DNA from: Pieris napi
Taxonomy: Eukaryota > Arthropoda > Insecta > Lepidoptera > Pieridae
Length of the DNA: 64,000 bases
Direction of reading: 5' to 3'
Assembly: GCF_905475465.1 (NCBI RefSeq)
Contig: NC_062247.1
Span: 11,842,001-11,906,000 of the forward strand
Shown here: positions 22,661 to 32,706 of the stretch, piece after piece
Position numbering within the stretch: the first letter of the stretch is position 1
Layout: the number at the start of each line of letters is the position of its first letter
Position numbers and translations under genes: made by a program
Notes under the pieces: generated by a model
Database searches by the model: none
The model's input: the letters and a program-made list of their open reading frames with translations, nothing else
What the model was told of the DNA's origin: nothing

Positions 22661-23029
22661 TAAACCTAATTATTTATTATTATTGTACAATTTACATTGC
22701 CCGCTTGTGATGACAGATAAAAAGACCCTTACTTAAAATTTAATATCATTAAAATGGCTTGTTTCTAATAAGCTGCTATCGCATTTTATCTTACACGTAA
22801 ACAATACTAAAATTATCGCATTTTAATAAATATAACGTATAATTATTGTAATTTTCACGACCGGAAACTAACTGAGCACAATGAAACGCAATTTGGATGT
22901 ACTTGGTACTATGTAATTTTACTGATTAGTCTGCGGTGGTTGAATTAGTCGCTTTGTACTGTGACTTTTCGGTATCAAAATAGTAGATACATCACTCCTG
23001 TGTGAGGTTTCAATCCTTTATAAAATTCA

Positions 23030-23110
23030 AAATTCAAAACCATTTATTCATATAGGTAACACAATGTACATTTATGAACGTCAAAAAAATATCTATGAAA
23101 TGCTTCTAAT
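23030..23110 (-). repeat. LINE 3' tail fragment
   Basis: The minus strand reads tgtacattgtgttacctata then tgaataaatggttttgaatt, matching the LINE tail at 26640-26683. Confidence 0.45.
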
Positions 23111-23125
23111 TCTACATTTATAATC

Positions 23126-23965
23126 TACGTCGTTGCGAATCTCTCAGGGAACTATTTAAAAAGATTAATATTATGACAGTACCTTGCCAATTCATTTATG
23201 ATAATATTATGTATGTAAGAAAGAATCATCTTTTTAGTAAAATAAATGATAGACATAATTTTAGTACTAGAAATAAAGATAAAATAGCTCAACCATCTTT
23301 CAGATTAGCCAAGGTTCAAAATTCATTCATGGGGTACTGTGTTAAATGTTACAATAAAATACCTTGTGAGATTTTAAAACTAAATGAACAAAAATTTAAA
23401 TGTTTTATTAAAAGTACACTTTGTAAACAAGCATATTACAAAACAGAGGATTATATTCAAGATAGAATGCTTGGAAACATACTGGTCCTGCTCCATAGGA
23501 CAATCATAGAGTCTGGACAAAATCAAATTGGTTGCTGGTTTTTTTGATTTAACATATTTTTGTTTTTTTTTTTAAATTTATAATGCTACAAATGTAATTA
23601 TTTTATTTTATCTCACACACTGTTTTTTTTTTGTGTTTTTTTATTAGTTTTATTACTCTTTAATGTAAATATTCTACAGTTTCGATATTTGTAAATACAT
23701 ATGTGAGAAACATGTAAGTATACTAACTTTTTTAGTATAGTAGTTTATTCTAAGAGTACATTGTCTTCACATATAATTATTTAACAAATGTAAACAAAAT
23801 ATTGTAAACCTATTTTAAAAGAGTAAGTGTGGAGTTTCTTGCCCATTCTTCTCCACATGAAACTACCTTTTGGAAGGGGCAATTAGAATCTTCTTTGTAT
23901 TTTGTATGACGTTCAAAAGTGCCATTTTAGGTGGTCTAATTGAAATAAATGATTTGACTTTGACT
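23126..23965 (+). pseudogene. LINE ORF2 C-terminus with 3' UTR, 5'-truncated
   Basis: Open to 23547: ELFKKINIMTVPCQFIYDN ... RKNHLFSKINDRHNFSTRN ... VQNSFMGYCVKCYNKIP ... FIKSTLCKQAYYKTEDYI. This is the conserved tail of lepidopteran LINE reverse transcriptases with an NxNTRN-like motif. The 3' UTR runs to a gaaataaatgatttgacttt tail near 23960. A partial relic without RT motifs. Confidence 0.7.
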
Positions 23966-23974
23966 ACATTTACT

Positions 23975-24065
23975 GCCAGTTCTCAAATCAAGGGCGTAGA
24001 ACGAAAGAGAAGAAACGCCAATAAACTCTCCGCCGCTCTTTATAATCGCCAAGTTTTTTTGTTTT
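23975..24065 (-). repeat. LINE 3' UTR fragment
   Basis: The minus strand matches the 3' UTR at 26525-26605 (gagcggcggagagtttattg, tctacgcccttgatttgaga). Abuts the previous LINE tail-to-tail. Confidence 0.6.
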
Positions 24066-24164
24066 ACAAGACGTTTCTAAGGAGCTGTAACCATTACACC
24101 ATGTTCCACATGACATCTTAGGTAATTAATAATAATAAAATAAATTAAAAACGAAAATTTGTCC

Positions 24165-24396
24165 TCTATCAGCAGGAGGCATGGTGAAATAGGAGCACGC
24201 ACTTACATTCTCGTGGGAACAACACGAAATATACTTTATATAATAATAATAGTTTTGTTCACCACCTTATCACTTAGGGGTTTGAAAGATAGTAGCCGAT
24301 TCTCAGACTTACTAAAAATTCACAAGAATCAGTTGAGCCGTTTCGGAGGAGTATGGGAACGAACATTGTGACACGAGAATTTTATATATATAGAGA
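24165..24396 (-). mobile_element. Helitron 5'-end fragment
   Basis: The minus strand begins TCTCTATATATATAAAATTC then tcgtgtcacaatgttcgttc, the same 5' end as the Helitron at 18191. The 3' part (CTAG end) is missing. Confidence 0.65.
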
Positions 24397-24494
24397 TTGT
24401 AAAAAAGAATGTTTTCGGTAACAAAGACGAACTTATGAACGCCAACATTAGAATCGGCTTTTATAAAATGTTGTATGAATGAATACTGAACTGT

Positions 24495-24640
24495 GGAGGT
24501 ACAGTAGCCTAGTGGTTAAATGCCGAACCTTGAGGCGGTGGGTTCCATCCCCGCAGTCCAATATTAATCTTTCTATGTGCCCATACTCGTACGGTGAATA
24601 TAACAGTATGTTTCATTGAAATTCATATACACGAAAATCG
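24495..24640 (+). repeat. Second tRNA-derived SINE family, fragment
   Basis: Carries tagcctagtggttaaatgcc (box A-like) and ggttccatccc (box B-like), then tctttctatgtgcccatac. The head differs from the main SINE family. Probably not a tRNA gene: there is no cloverleaf acceptor stem that I can fold by eye. Confidence 0.5.
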
Positions 24641-25390
24641 ATTATGAGGGGCACAGCTATACAGAGGAATACAGAAACCTGTTACCTAAGAGTTAAGACG
24701 TCCATACAGGGTGCAATTCCCTCCTGCTCGATTGGAGGCTAACGTGGAAACTCAAATAAAAATTTATCATTTACAGATGTGGTTAGCGAGCCAAATTTAT
24801 ATTTTGTATTACTTATTAACAAGCACGTACAGTCTATTACAAGCACGTAAAGATTGTATAAAGAATAAACCGCAAAAACCATATCAAATCCGCAGCTATA
24901 GAACAATAAATAACCACGAGACCATAAAAAATACCAACAAATTCACGGAGCACAAACCTCGCAAATGTTTGGCAAAAAAACAATTAACACCCGACGCAAC
25001 TGCGCCCGGAAAGCGGTAATTTATTTTCAATTGGAACTGCAGATATAAGGTGCCTGTTATTGAAATTTTTTAAAAATAAAATCGACAGAAGATATAAATA
25101 AAAATGCATAACTTAATGTAGATGACGTCACCAGAATAAATAAAAAGACTGCTGGAGCCTGCGAACAAAGGCTCCACCATCACGTGAATGTCGAAGTTCT
25201 TCAAATTCTTGACACCACAGGCCTAGTGAGAAGATTGAAAGGGACAAATGCTTTCTAATAACTGTTAATGAATGTTAGACTTAAATGCTACAACAGTGGT
25301 AAGTGCAAAAAAATTGAACACAAGAACAGAATGTCTTTCCCTTAATAGAGACTGTTTGTAATGTTTTTGTATGAATAATTCAAATTTAAT
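24641..25390. other. Unassigned intergenic DNA
   Basis: Contains a 102-codon open frame (24711-25019) without recognisable features. Confidence 0.35.
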
Positions 25391-25655
25391 GGGTCTTGGC
25401 CTCTGATTTTTTAATATGTTTCATGATCATTTTTAAATCTAATAGGCAAGTAGGTGATCAGTCTCCAGTGCCTGACACACGCTGTCGACTTTTTGGGTGT
25501 AAGACATGTCGGTTTCCCCACGATGTTTTCCTTCAACGTTCGAGCAAATGTTAAATGCGCACACAGAAAGAAAGTCCATTGGTGCACAGCCGGGGATCGA
25601 ACCGCCGACCTCAGGGATGAGAGTCGCACGCTGAAGCCACTACTGCCAAGACTGC
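25391..25655 (-). repeat. tRNA-derived SINE copy
   Basis: Minus orientation with an intact box B (ggttcgatccccggctgtgc read on the minus strand) and the aataggcaagtaggtgatca body. The 3' end has an altered gtcttggcctctgatttttt. Confidence 0.88.
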
Positions 25656-26234
25656 CTAATGCTTAAAGTAAATTAGGTTAGAAATAAAAATTGTACTCAA
25701 ATTTATATGGGTTCTAAGTCAAAATGAATTCCTTAAGCTCTGAAGATTTCGTAATTTAATCAAATACACCTTTGATGTTAGCTAGCTATACATTTGATAT
25801 TTAAAATAACAAAAGCAGTCAGAATTAAAGTATAAATATTATAATTATAACTGAAAGATATTATTTAAACTGCAATCAATAACTAGGTAATTTATCGACT
25901 TATCTTTCTATGCATATAATTCTCATTGCAAGCACCGAAGCTGGTTTGAACGCATTTAACAAACTAAGGTTTGACTACTTATATAGTTATAGTTCTTTGT
26001 TGCTTGATAATGCATTGTATTTATTTTTTTAAACTATTGTGGTCATAAATAATTATAATATATTAAAACCTACACACATCAATCAAATATAGAGTATTTA
26101 CAATTTTCTTAACCTACATAAAAAGAAAATTAAAACAACTTTGGCAGAATTTCCTTGCTGTACTTATTCGTTGAGCGAGGAAAGCACCAGCTCTGGGGTC
26201 ACCGGTACAATTTACCAGGCACCAACTTAAATCT
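25656..26234. other. Unassigned AT-rich DNA
   Basis: Nothing recognised. Confidence 0.4.
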
Positions 26235-26683
26235 TTAATTAGCGCCTGTGCAATATTTAATTAATACAAACATTAAATTAGTTAATTGTAACAATAACCA
26301 TCCAACCAGGCTCCAGAAGATAAACCACTCCTTATATGGAAATAGTATTCGTTTTTACAACAAACTCCCAAACGAAATTAGAGAATTATCACTAAATAAA
26401 TTCAAAGACCTCGTTAAACGTAAATTAATCAAATTTATAAATTTGACGAATACTTAAATGATCATAATCCTTGGGATTGATTCGCTCCACTTCAAACAAT
26501 TTGTATGACTCAAAACTTATCGATTAAAAAGAGTGGCGGAAAGTTTCTTGCCAATTCTTCTTTCCCGCTCTACGCCCTTGACTTGCGAACTGGTAGTAAA
26601 TGTTAATTTACAATTAATTAAACTTCTTTCTTGAAATGTACTTGTTTACCTATATGAATAAAGTTATTTTGAGTTTGAATAAA
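26235..26683 (+). pseudogene. LINE ORF2 C-terminus with 3' UTR, 5'-truncated
   Basis: The last frame (26248-26457) reads NNNHPTRLQKINHSLYGNSI ... FYNKLPNEIRELSLNKFKD, related to the LINE at 23126. The 3' UTR ends in ctatgaataaagttattttg then a short A-rich tail. No RT motifs remain. Confidence 0.65.
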
Positions 26684-26850
26684 AAAGGTCAAAAATCAAA
26701 TGGCGCAAAGGACTACCTTTCCAAAACTGCTGGCCCATACTAGCTGGTGGGTTGTGTAAGAGAAAAATGCCATTCTTTGGAGGCGGCCTATGCCTAAATG
26801 GGGTTCATAATCAATAGTTAATCATATTGTTAATTTTAGTTGGAAGTTAA

Positions 26851-27516
26851 GTTCCACCCTTAGAAGAGGAGACTGCCCACCTGTAAAGTTGGACCAATGT
26901 ATTCTGCCCCACAGCGACCATGTAAGATATCTTGGCTTACACATTGATCGTGGATTAACGTGGAGGCACCACATCAAATGTAAAAAGCAGGAGCTACAGC
27001 TAAAGTACAACAGCCTTTACTGGATGCTAGGAAGTAACTCAAGACTTTCTCTAGATAACAAACTTCTTATATATAAAGTCATCCTTAAGCCCATTTGGAC
27101 ATATGGCCTCCAACTATGGGGCAGCGCAAGTGATACCAACATAAACATACTCCAGCGACAACAGAACAAGATCCTAAGAGCTGTTGCAGAAGTACCCTGG
27201 TACATAACAAACAATGAAATTCACGAGCACCTTAACATGAGAACCATCAAAGAGGAAATCCGGAGACTGGCAGCTAAATACAAAGAGCGGTTAAGCTGTC
27301 ACCCGAATAAACTTGCTCGCCAACTCACCATTAGACAGTATGTGAGTCGACTAAAACGTCACCATGTTCTAGAGCTAGAAGACCGGCAGTAGCTCTAGAC
27401 AGAAGATGAGTAGATGCTTCCAATGGGAAGTCACTCGACATGACATCACCACAGAAAAAAAATTTGCTCATAGCCTTGGGGCTGATTGCAAATAAACGCA
27501 GAAGAAAAAAAAAAAA
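26851..27516 (+). mobile_element. 5'-truncated jockey-like LINE insertion
   Basis: 666 bp bounded by the 12-bp target duplication gttggaagttaa (26839-26850 and 27517-27528). It opens in the middle of the RT (STLRRGDCPPVKLDQCILPH), runs HVRYLGLHIDRGLTWRHHIK ... KVILKPIWTYGLQLWGSAS ... WYITNNEIHEHLNMRTIKEE, and stops at 27390-27392. A short 3' UTR with AATAAA near 27491 and a poly(A) run of about 12 follow. The frame is uninterrupted, so the insertion is recent. Confidence 0.88.
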
Positions 27517-27552
27517 GTTGGAAGTTAAAGCATTTTTCTCATTTATTAACAA

Positions 27553-28102
27553 CTAGCTGACCTGGCTAACTTCGTTCCGCCCTACAACCTTATAATATCG
27601 TTGTTACTTTAATTTAACTTATTTTAGGATTTCATTAATGTTAAGTATTACATTAATACAACTTTTTTTCAAATACAGAAATGTTTTATTGTTTGCCATT
27701 GCGAAAGAAGAATGGCAGTTTTACACATTAGGCATCTTCTCTCTAGCGTCAATATGGCGATACTGCATGTTAAGCACTTTCTGATATCCAACATCGTTTG
27801 ATCAGGATCAAAGCATGGTTATGCATCTCCTCATTCACCTCAAGATCTGAATTTCTTGAACTGACACGAATTCGACGTAAAATGATGCGTAGTTTTGTCA
27901 ACAGATGGCACCATATGGTTTTTGCATTCGTAAAATTAATTAATTTATTTATTGTAAATCGATAACTTATCCGATATTTTATTGCTTATTCTGCTATTCG
28001 GGACGGAAACAAATCCAACAAATCAAAAACCATGGCAATCGGTCCAGCCGTTCTCGAGTTATAAGTGTTGTAACAAACACGACTTTATTTTATATATATA
28101 GA
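27553..28102 (-). mobile_element. Nonautonomous Helitron
   Basis: On the minus strand it starts TCTATATATATAAAATAAAG, then gtcgtgtttgttacaacact and cgagaacggctggaccgatt, and ends gttagccaggtcagCTAG followed by T. Termini fit Helitron rules. Length 550 bp, no Rep/helicase. Confidence 0.7.
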
Positions 28103-28431
28103 TAATAATCGCATTGTAAATTAATAAATACAATTGTGGGCTTCCTGGCTAAACATTTTGGGAAAGGAATCGTGAGTACCGAGTACGATTCCTGCACAAA
28201 ATAAAACTTAATTTGTATTTTGTCCGCCTCTAGTAGTTTACCTGATCAAATGGGTCTTTTTCAGGTGATATTTCGCTGAATTAAAGTTCTATTTATATTT
28301 TTTTTTAAACTTTTGAGGTGTCAAGGGACACCCGGATGGAACGAAATTCCTTTCGATTAATTTATATGTTAATTGGTATCATAACAGTATGATAGATTTT
28401 CTCGACACCAATCTTACGACGAAACAAAAAA
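28103..28431. other. Unassigned DNA before the 5S units
   Basis: Nothing recognised. The T-run that terminates the 5S gene lies at its right edge (28426-28431 as A on this strand). Confidence 0.4.
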
Positions 28432-28549
28432 GCCAACATCACGAGGTGTTCCCAGGCGGTCACCCATCCAAGTACTGACCTCGCCCGACGTTGCTTAACT
28501 TCGGTGATCGGACGATAACCGGTGTATTCAACGTGGTATGGACGTTGGC
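28432..28549 (-). rRNA. 5S ribosomal RNA, full length
   Basis: 118 nt: 5' GCCAACGTCCATACCACGTT, internal control region with GATCACCGAAGTTAAGCAAC and GGTCAGTACTTGGATGGGTG, 3' ACACCTCGTGATGTTGGC. The terminal stem (GCCAAC with GTTGGC) is intact. A T6 terminator follows at 28431-28426. A TATA-like A/T segment lies about 25-30 nt upstream on the minus strand, as in insect 5S genes. One base differs from the usual sequence (GTTATCGTCC where GTTCTCGTCC is typical). Pol III transcribed; large ribosomal subunit. Confidence 0.93.
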
Positions 28550-28728
28550 GATAGAGAAATCGAAAATGTAAAATATAACAACTATAGCAAAAAGTGTCGT
28601 TACAACTTTTGGTCTTAATTTATTCCGTCTAGCCCCCTTTCGCAACGCTCGATAACTTCGTTCCAACAAGACTAATTTAGTTAAGTGATTCCAAAAATAA
28701 TTTTCATTTCTTATCCCTACAAAAAAAA

Positions 28729-28825
28729 GCCAACATCACGAGGTGTTCTCAGGCGGTCACCCATCCAAGTACTGACCTCGCCCGACGTTGCTTAACTTCG
28801 GTGATCGGACGAGAACCGGTGTATT
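28729..28825 (-). pseudogene. 5S rRNA, 5'-deleted copy
   Basis: 97 nt matching the 3' four-fifths of the 5S gene, from ATACACCGGTTCTCGTCCG to GATGTTGGC plus a T8 run. The first ~22 nt and the proximal upstream region are missing, so the terminal stem cannot form. The flanking spacer beyond the deletion (tgtcgtgacaacttttcgt, ccgtctagccccctttcaca) matches the spacer of the full copy. Repeat unit about 297 bp. Confidence 0.88.
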
Positions 28826-29109
28826 ACAATAGCAAATAGCAAAAAAGTGTCGTGACAACTTTTCGTAAGAATTTTTTCCGTCTAGCCCCCTTTCACAACG
28901 CGCGATAAGGAACTTCGTTCCAATAATTGTACCTAAGTAATTTCCTAGTCACATTTTATTTACAAAATATAAAACACATTACAGGAAATCCTAAAGTATA
29001 ACCCGGAAGCCTTTACAAAAGCTTGAGCGAGCCAAATCGTTTTATGGCATTATTAGCAATAAACTTGCTATAATAATAAAGCCTTCATTCCCGAATTACA
29101 AGTTTAATA

Positions 29110-29582
29110 TTGATTACAAGCTTTTAAGAATTGGTACGCTCTTTTCTGGAAGGTTAAAAGCTAAGTTGAATTGGTTCGGAAATACTTCAGTGGGCAGCTG
29201 GTTCCACATAGTGGTGGTGAGCGGCGGATATCCTTAAGAAACACTCAGTTGTGGAACGACGGACGTCTTAGTGATACGGATGGTATTTTGTATTCTGGCT
29301 TGACGTCCGATGATGAAACTCAGCTGCAGGTATTAGTCCGAACAACTCCTCTGAACACTCTCCATGGTGAATGCGGTAGAAGATGCAGCGAGATCCCACA
29401 TCTCTACTCAACGCCAAGGGATCAAGCCGCTCCGAAAGTGACTGGTCGTCGACGATTCGAATCGCTCTTGGTTGAATACGGTCAAGCGGAAGGAGCTGGT
29501 ACTGGGGAGCTCCCGCCCAGAGGTGAGAACAGTACTCCATGTGATGCCGAGTTTGTGCTTTATAAAGCTGCTCGGAAAGCTG
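29110..29582 (-). pseudogene. Jockey-like LINE ORF2 C-terminal fragment
   Basis: The minus strand reads LYKAQTRHHMEYCSHLWAGA, LLPLDRIQPRAIRIVDDQSL, DVGSRCIFYRIHHGECSEEL, FGLIPAAEFHHRTS, then with frameshifts the WNQLPTEVFP region. The segment downstream of the RT in jockey-like LINEs, with no RT core. Confidence 0.72.
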
Positions 29583-29586
29583 GTCG

Positions 29587-29793
29587 TCATATATCCGTAA
29601 CTTTTATTTTTCTTCTAATACCCGAGTTTCTGGTTTTGTGACTCAACCGTATTCCAAGTGTACTTCTTTCCATTACCCTTAGACACATCACAAGTCTTTC
29701 TATGTGGCTGTTTGTCAGATTCCAAGTTTCGCACCCATATATTATAGGAGAAGGGAGAATACGAGTATTAAAAGTCTTCCTCTTAGTATGCAT
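29587..29793 (-). pseudogene. RTE-like LINE fragment
   Basis: The minus strand reads RKTFNTRILPSPIIYGCETW then VMERSTLGIRLSHKTRNSGI, matching the region after the RT in the LINE at 8626-11628 (RKVFNMCILPCLLYGCQTWA). A different LINE clade from its neighbour at 29110. Confidence 0.65.
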
Positions 29794-31863
29794 CTTTGTT
29801 CTTTATTAGTTCTTTCAGGGTTTTTGTACAGAAACGGACATTGAGTTTTCAGAAGAGAATATTAAACTTCCCAAGTGGAGAAATAATTTTCACGTCGCGC
29901 ACAATTTAAGTAGAAATAAGCACATAACAAGTGTCACGGTCGTTAAGTCAACAGAGTGAGATCCAAGAGTTGGATCGGCGCCCAGCGATGTTGAGATTGC
30001 CGTAATATATCCCGGCCATGACGCCTTAGATAGCGTGTATTAACTTTATGTCTCCTATGCCATGATATACGGATACAACAAATTTTAAAGCGACGTTTAT
30101 AAAACTTAGTTTTCGAGTTTATTTTACTTTAAATCTGTGGCCATTATAGGTCAAATAGCAAGCTTAGGAATGAGAAATTACGGTAGCTGTGGTACAATTT
30201 ACACGATGATAATAATTTGTGTATCTATTCCCATCGGATATAATATACTGTATCTATTCTCGTATCGTAATAATATTCAATCGAAGGAAAACACTGACTT
30301 TTTTCTTGCCATTAAAATTTAATTAATTTAAGTTCTAAAGTTATTTTAATATCAAAATCCCCACTACTGCTTTATATTTGTATAATTTTTATTTATCGAC
30401 TTCACGACGAACGAATAAAAAAAGATTTGTTATTTACCAAATGAGCCAAGTTAATTAGATTCGTAAGTTGCTGATAATAATTAATATAATTCCTTTGTTT
30501 GTAGGAAAAATGTTACAAATAGGGCACTTGCTGGGCAGCTAATGGCTTCCATTACGTTGCTCGCCACCTGCGCTAATGGCTCAGAAATATTTAATTGATG
30601 AGACCCGATACTGATACCCTGATTCACATTTTTCATACAATTTCTAGTTACGAGAACTTTTTGAAATGTATAAATGATCAATTAAGACCTGACAACAACA
30701 AAAAATCTAATAAATTCTTGACACTTATAGAGACATACATTCGTATTTCTCAGAACTATATCCCATAGTTTCATGGACTGTTATTATTAATTCATCTATT
30801 TCACCACACGATTTCTAAAAATATTCCACCATAATCAAGCTATTTATTGGTATGTTACATAGACAACAAAATGCGCCATACATGACGATCAAAAAAGTAT
30901 TTATTTATACCTAAAAAATCGTATTATATAAAAATTATCAGACCATTCAACACACATCTATTACAATTTAAATACTATTCATTTAAAAATAATCAAAGTG
31001 ATTTCATTTAACAATTAATAATACAACAAGATGGTGGACTACGATCAGCTGTGTGCATAATAATCCGCCATCTTGTCTGTCAATAGGTTCACAGTTTTTT
31101 TTTAATTAAATTAAATATGTCTTAATGCTGAATTCGGTTTAATACAGTAATATTGGAGAGACCTTTATCGTTAAGGTGGTTAAAAACGCTCTACTAAACT
31201 ATAAAACTATAAACTACTCTATAAAATGTTAGTTAAATCTAATCTGCAGTTAAATCATAGTGAATTGAAAAATGTATGAAAAGATTTCAACATTCAATTC
31301 TTATGTGAAGAAAGCTTAAGGCGCTTAAGCTTTCGTATTAGAGACAAGATGTTACAATACGTCTATTATGAAGAAAGCCTTATAAAATATTGTTGCATTG
31401 TCATCGTCTCATTATATTTTTCCACAGAATTGGCAATGCAATTAAAAAGATACCGTCAATTACTTTTTTATTTGATTCTCATTCCAAAACATAAATAATA
31501 ATATTATTCGCTGAAACTCGAGGATGGCTGGACCGTTTTGGCTAATTTTGACCTTGTGAAATTTGCGCAGAACATAATTATAAATCATTTGCCAATACAA
31601 ACTGTTCCTAGAAGTAAAAATTTCAGGTCTTTTGTGTTTTTAGAAATAAACCTGTAATGGTCTTTGTGTGTCATATTTATATTATAAATGTAATAACCTC
31701 ATAATTTATGTTATTTGTTTTTATTCTAATGTAACAAATAAATATATTTTTTCAACAGAAGGCATGAAAAATAAAATTCATAAATGTAAACAAACAATTT
31801 GTAACTACTTTCATATTTTACACAATTATATTATGTGGGTGTTATGAAGCTCACCGGATCATT
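29794..31863. other. Unassigned AT-rich intergenic DNA
   Basis: About 2 kb. Short frames (30137-30322 plus, 30481-30681 minus) show no family features or coding bias that I can see. Confidence 0.4.
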
Positions 31864-31868
31864 GTAAT

Positions 31869-32642
31869 TGTTGGCGACTCATAGATTTAAATAGTATTAA
31901 GTATGAGCTATAGGTTAAATATGAATATTGTTTGGTAATTAAGTATGAGCTATAAGTAAAATAAGAATATTGTTGATAGCTCATAAGTAGAATTTTAGTA
32001 TAAATAAGTTAGATAAAAATATGTAAATAATTCAAGGGAAAAATACAGTTAAATAAATTAATAAAATGCTTCGCCGAATAAAAGGGTCGCGAAGCTCTCG
32101 TCGCGGTATACCCGCGCAGATTTCTGTAAGCGCAGCTCTCGTCGCGGTATACTGTTTGAGTACTTAAGCTCGGCGAGATTTACGCAAAATCCTCTTTTTC
32201 CTCCGCAACGAACTGGGACCCAAGAATAATCGGCGAAGCAAGAAACAAGAACAAGGCGCAGTTTCATTTCAAGACAACATCTTACAATTACGCACTAGCA
32301 GGGGTGCGTGGGTTGAGGCGGTGCCAGCGATACGTCGAACCGTCTTGACAAAGCGTACGTAGTCAAACCCCACCGGTATTCAAAGCCGCGCCGAGGTTAC
32401 TTTGGTTACTGCACGGGTGTTCTCAAACGAACATCTAAACGTCTAATCCCGTGCAGGCCCGAGTCTCTGAGGCGACGTCGGGATTGGCTAGAACAGTAGT
32501 ACGTATGAAGTCAAACCCCACCGGTATTCAAAGCCGCACCGAGGTACTTTGGTTACTGCACGGGTGTTCTCAAACGAACATCTAAACGTATAATCCTGTG
32601 CAGGCCTGAGTCTCTGAGGTGTCGTGGGGGTTGGCATCAACA
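31869..32642 (+). repeat. BEL/Pao 5' LTR (774 bp)
   Basis: Begins tgttggcgactcatagattt, ends ttggcatcaaca. Repeats of aagtatgagctata sit near the start. A TATA-like tataaataag lies near 32000. The last part has a 148-bp unit twice in tandem (gtcaaaccccaccggtattc at 32362 and 32510). The two units differ at several sites, including the ends gacgtcgggattggctagaa and gtcgtgggggttggcatcaa. Confidence 0.93.
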
Positions 32643-32643
32643 G

Positions 32644-32661
32644 TGGTCCTTCGAGCGCCGG
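32644..32661 (+). promoter_or_regulatory. Primer-binding-site candidate
   Basis: tggtccttcgagcgccgg begins one base after the LTR end with the TGG expected for pairing with a tRNA 3' CCA. The tRNA partner was not identified. Confidence 0.55.
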
Positions 32662-32706
32662 ATCCTGCAACGGTTGTCATCAAGAAGTGAATACTGCGAA
32701 AAGAAA

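Noticed and set aside
29171..29641. 156-codon plus frame
   Set aside because: Antisense to a clear jockey-like LINE fragment on the minus strand.
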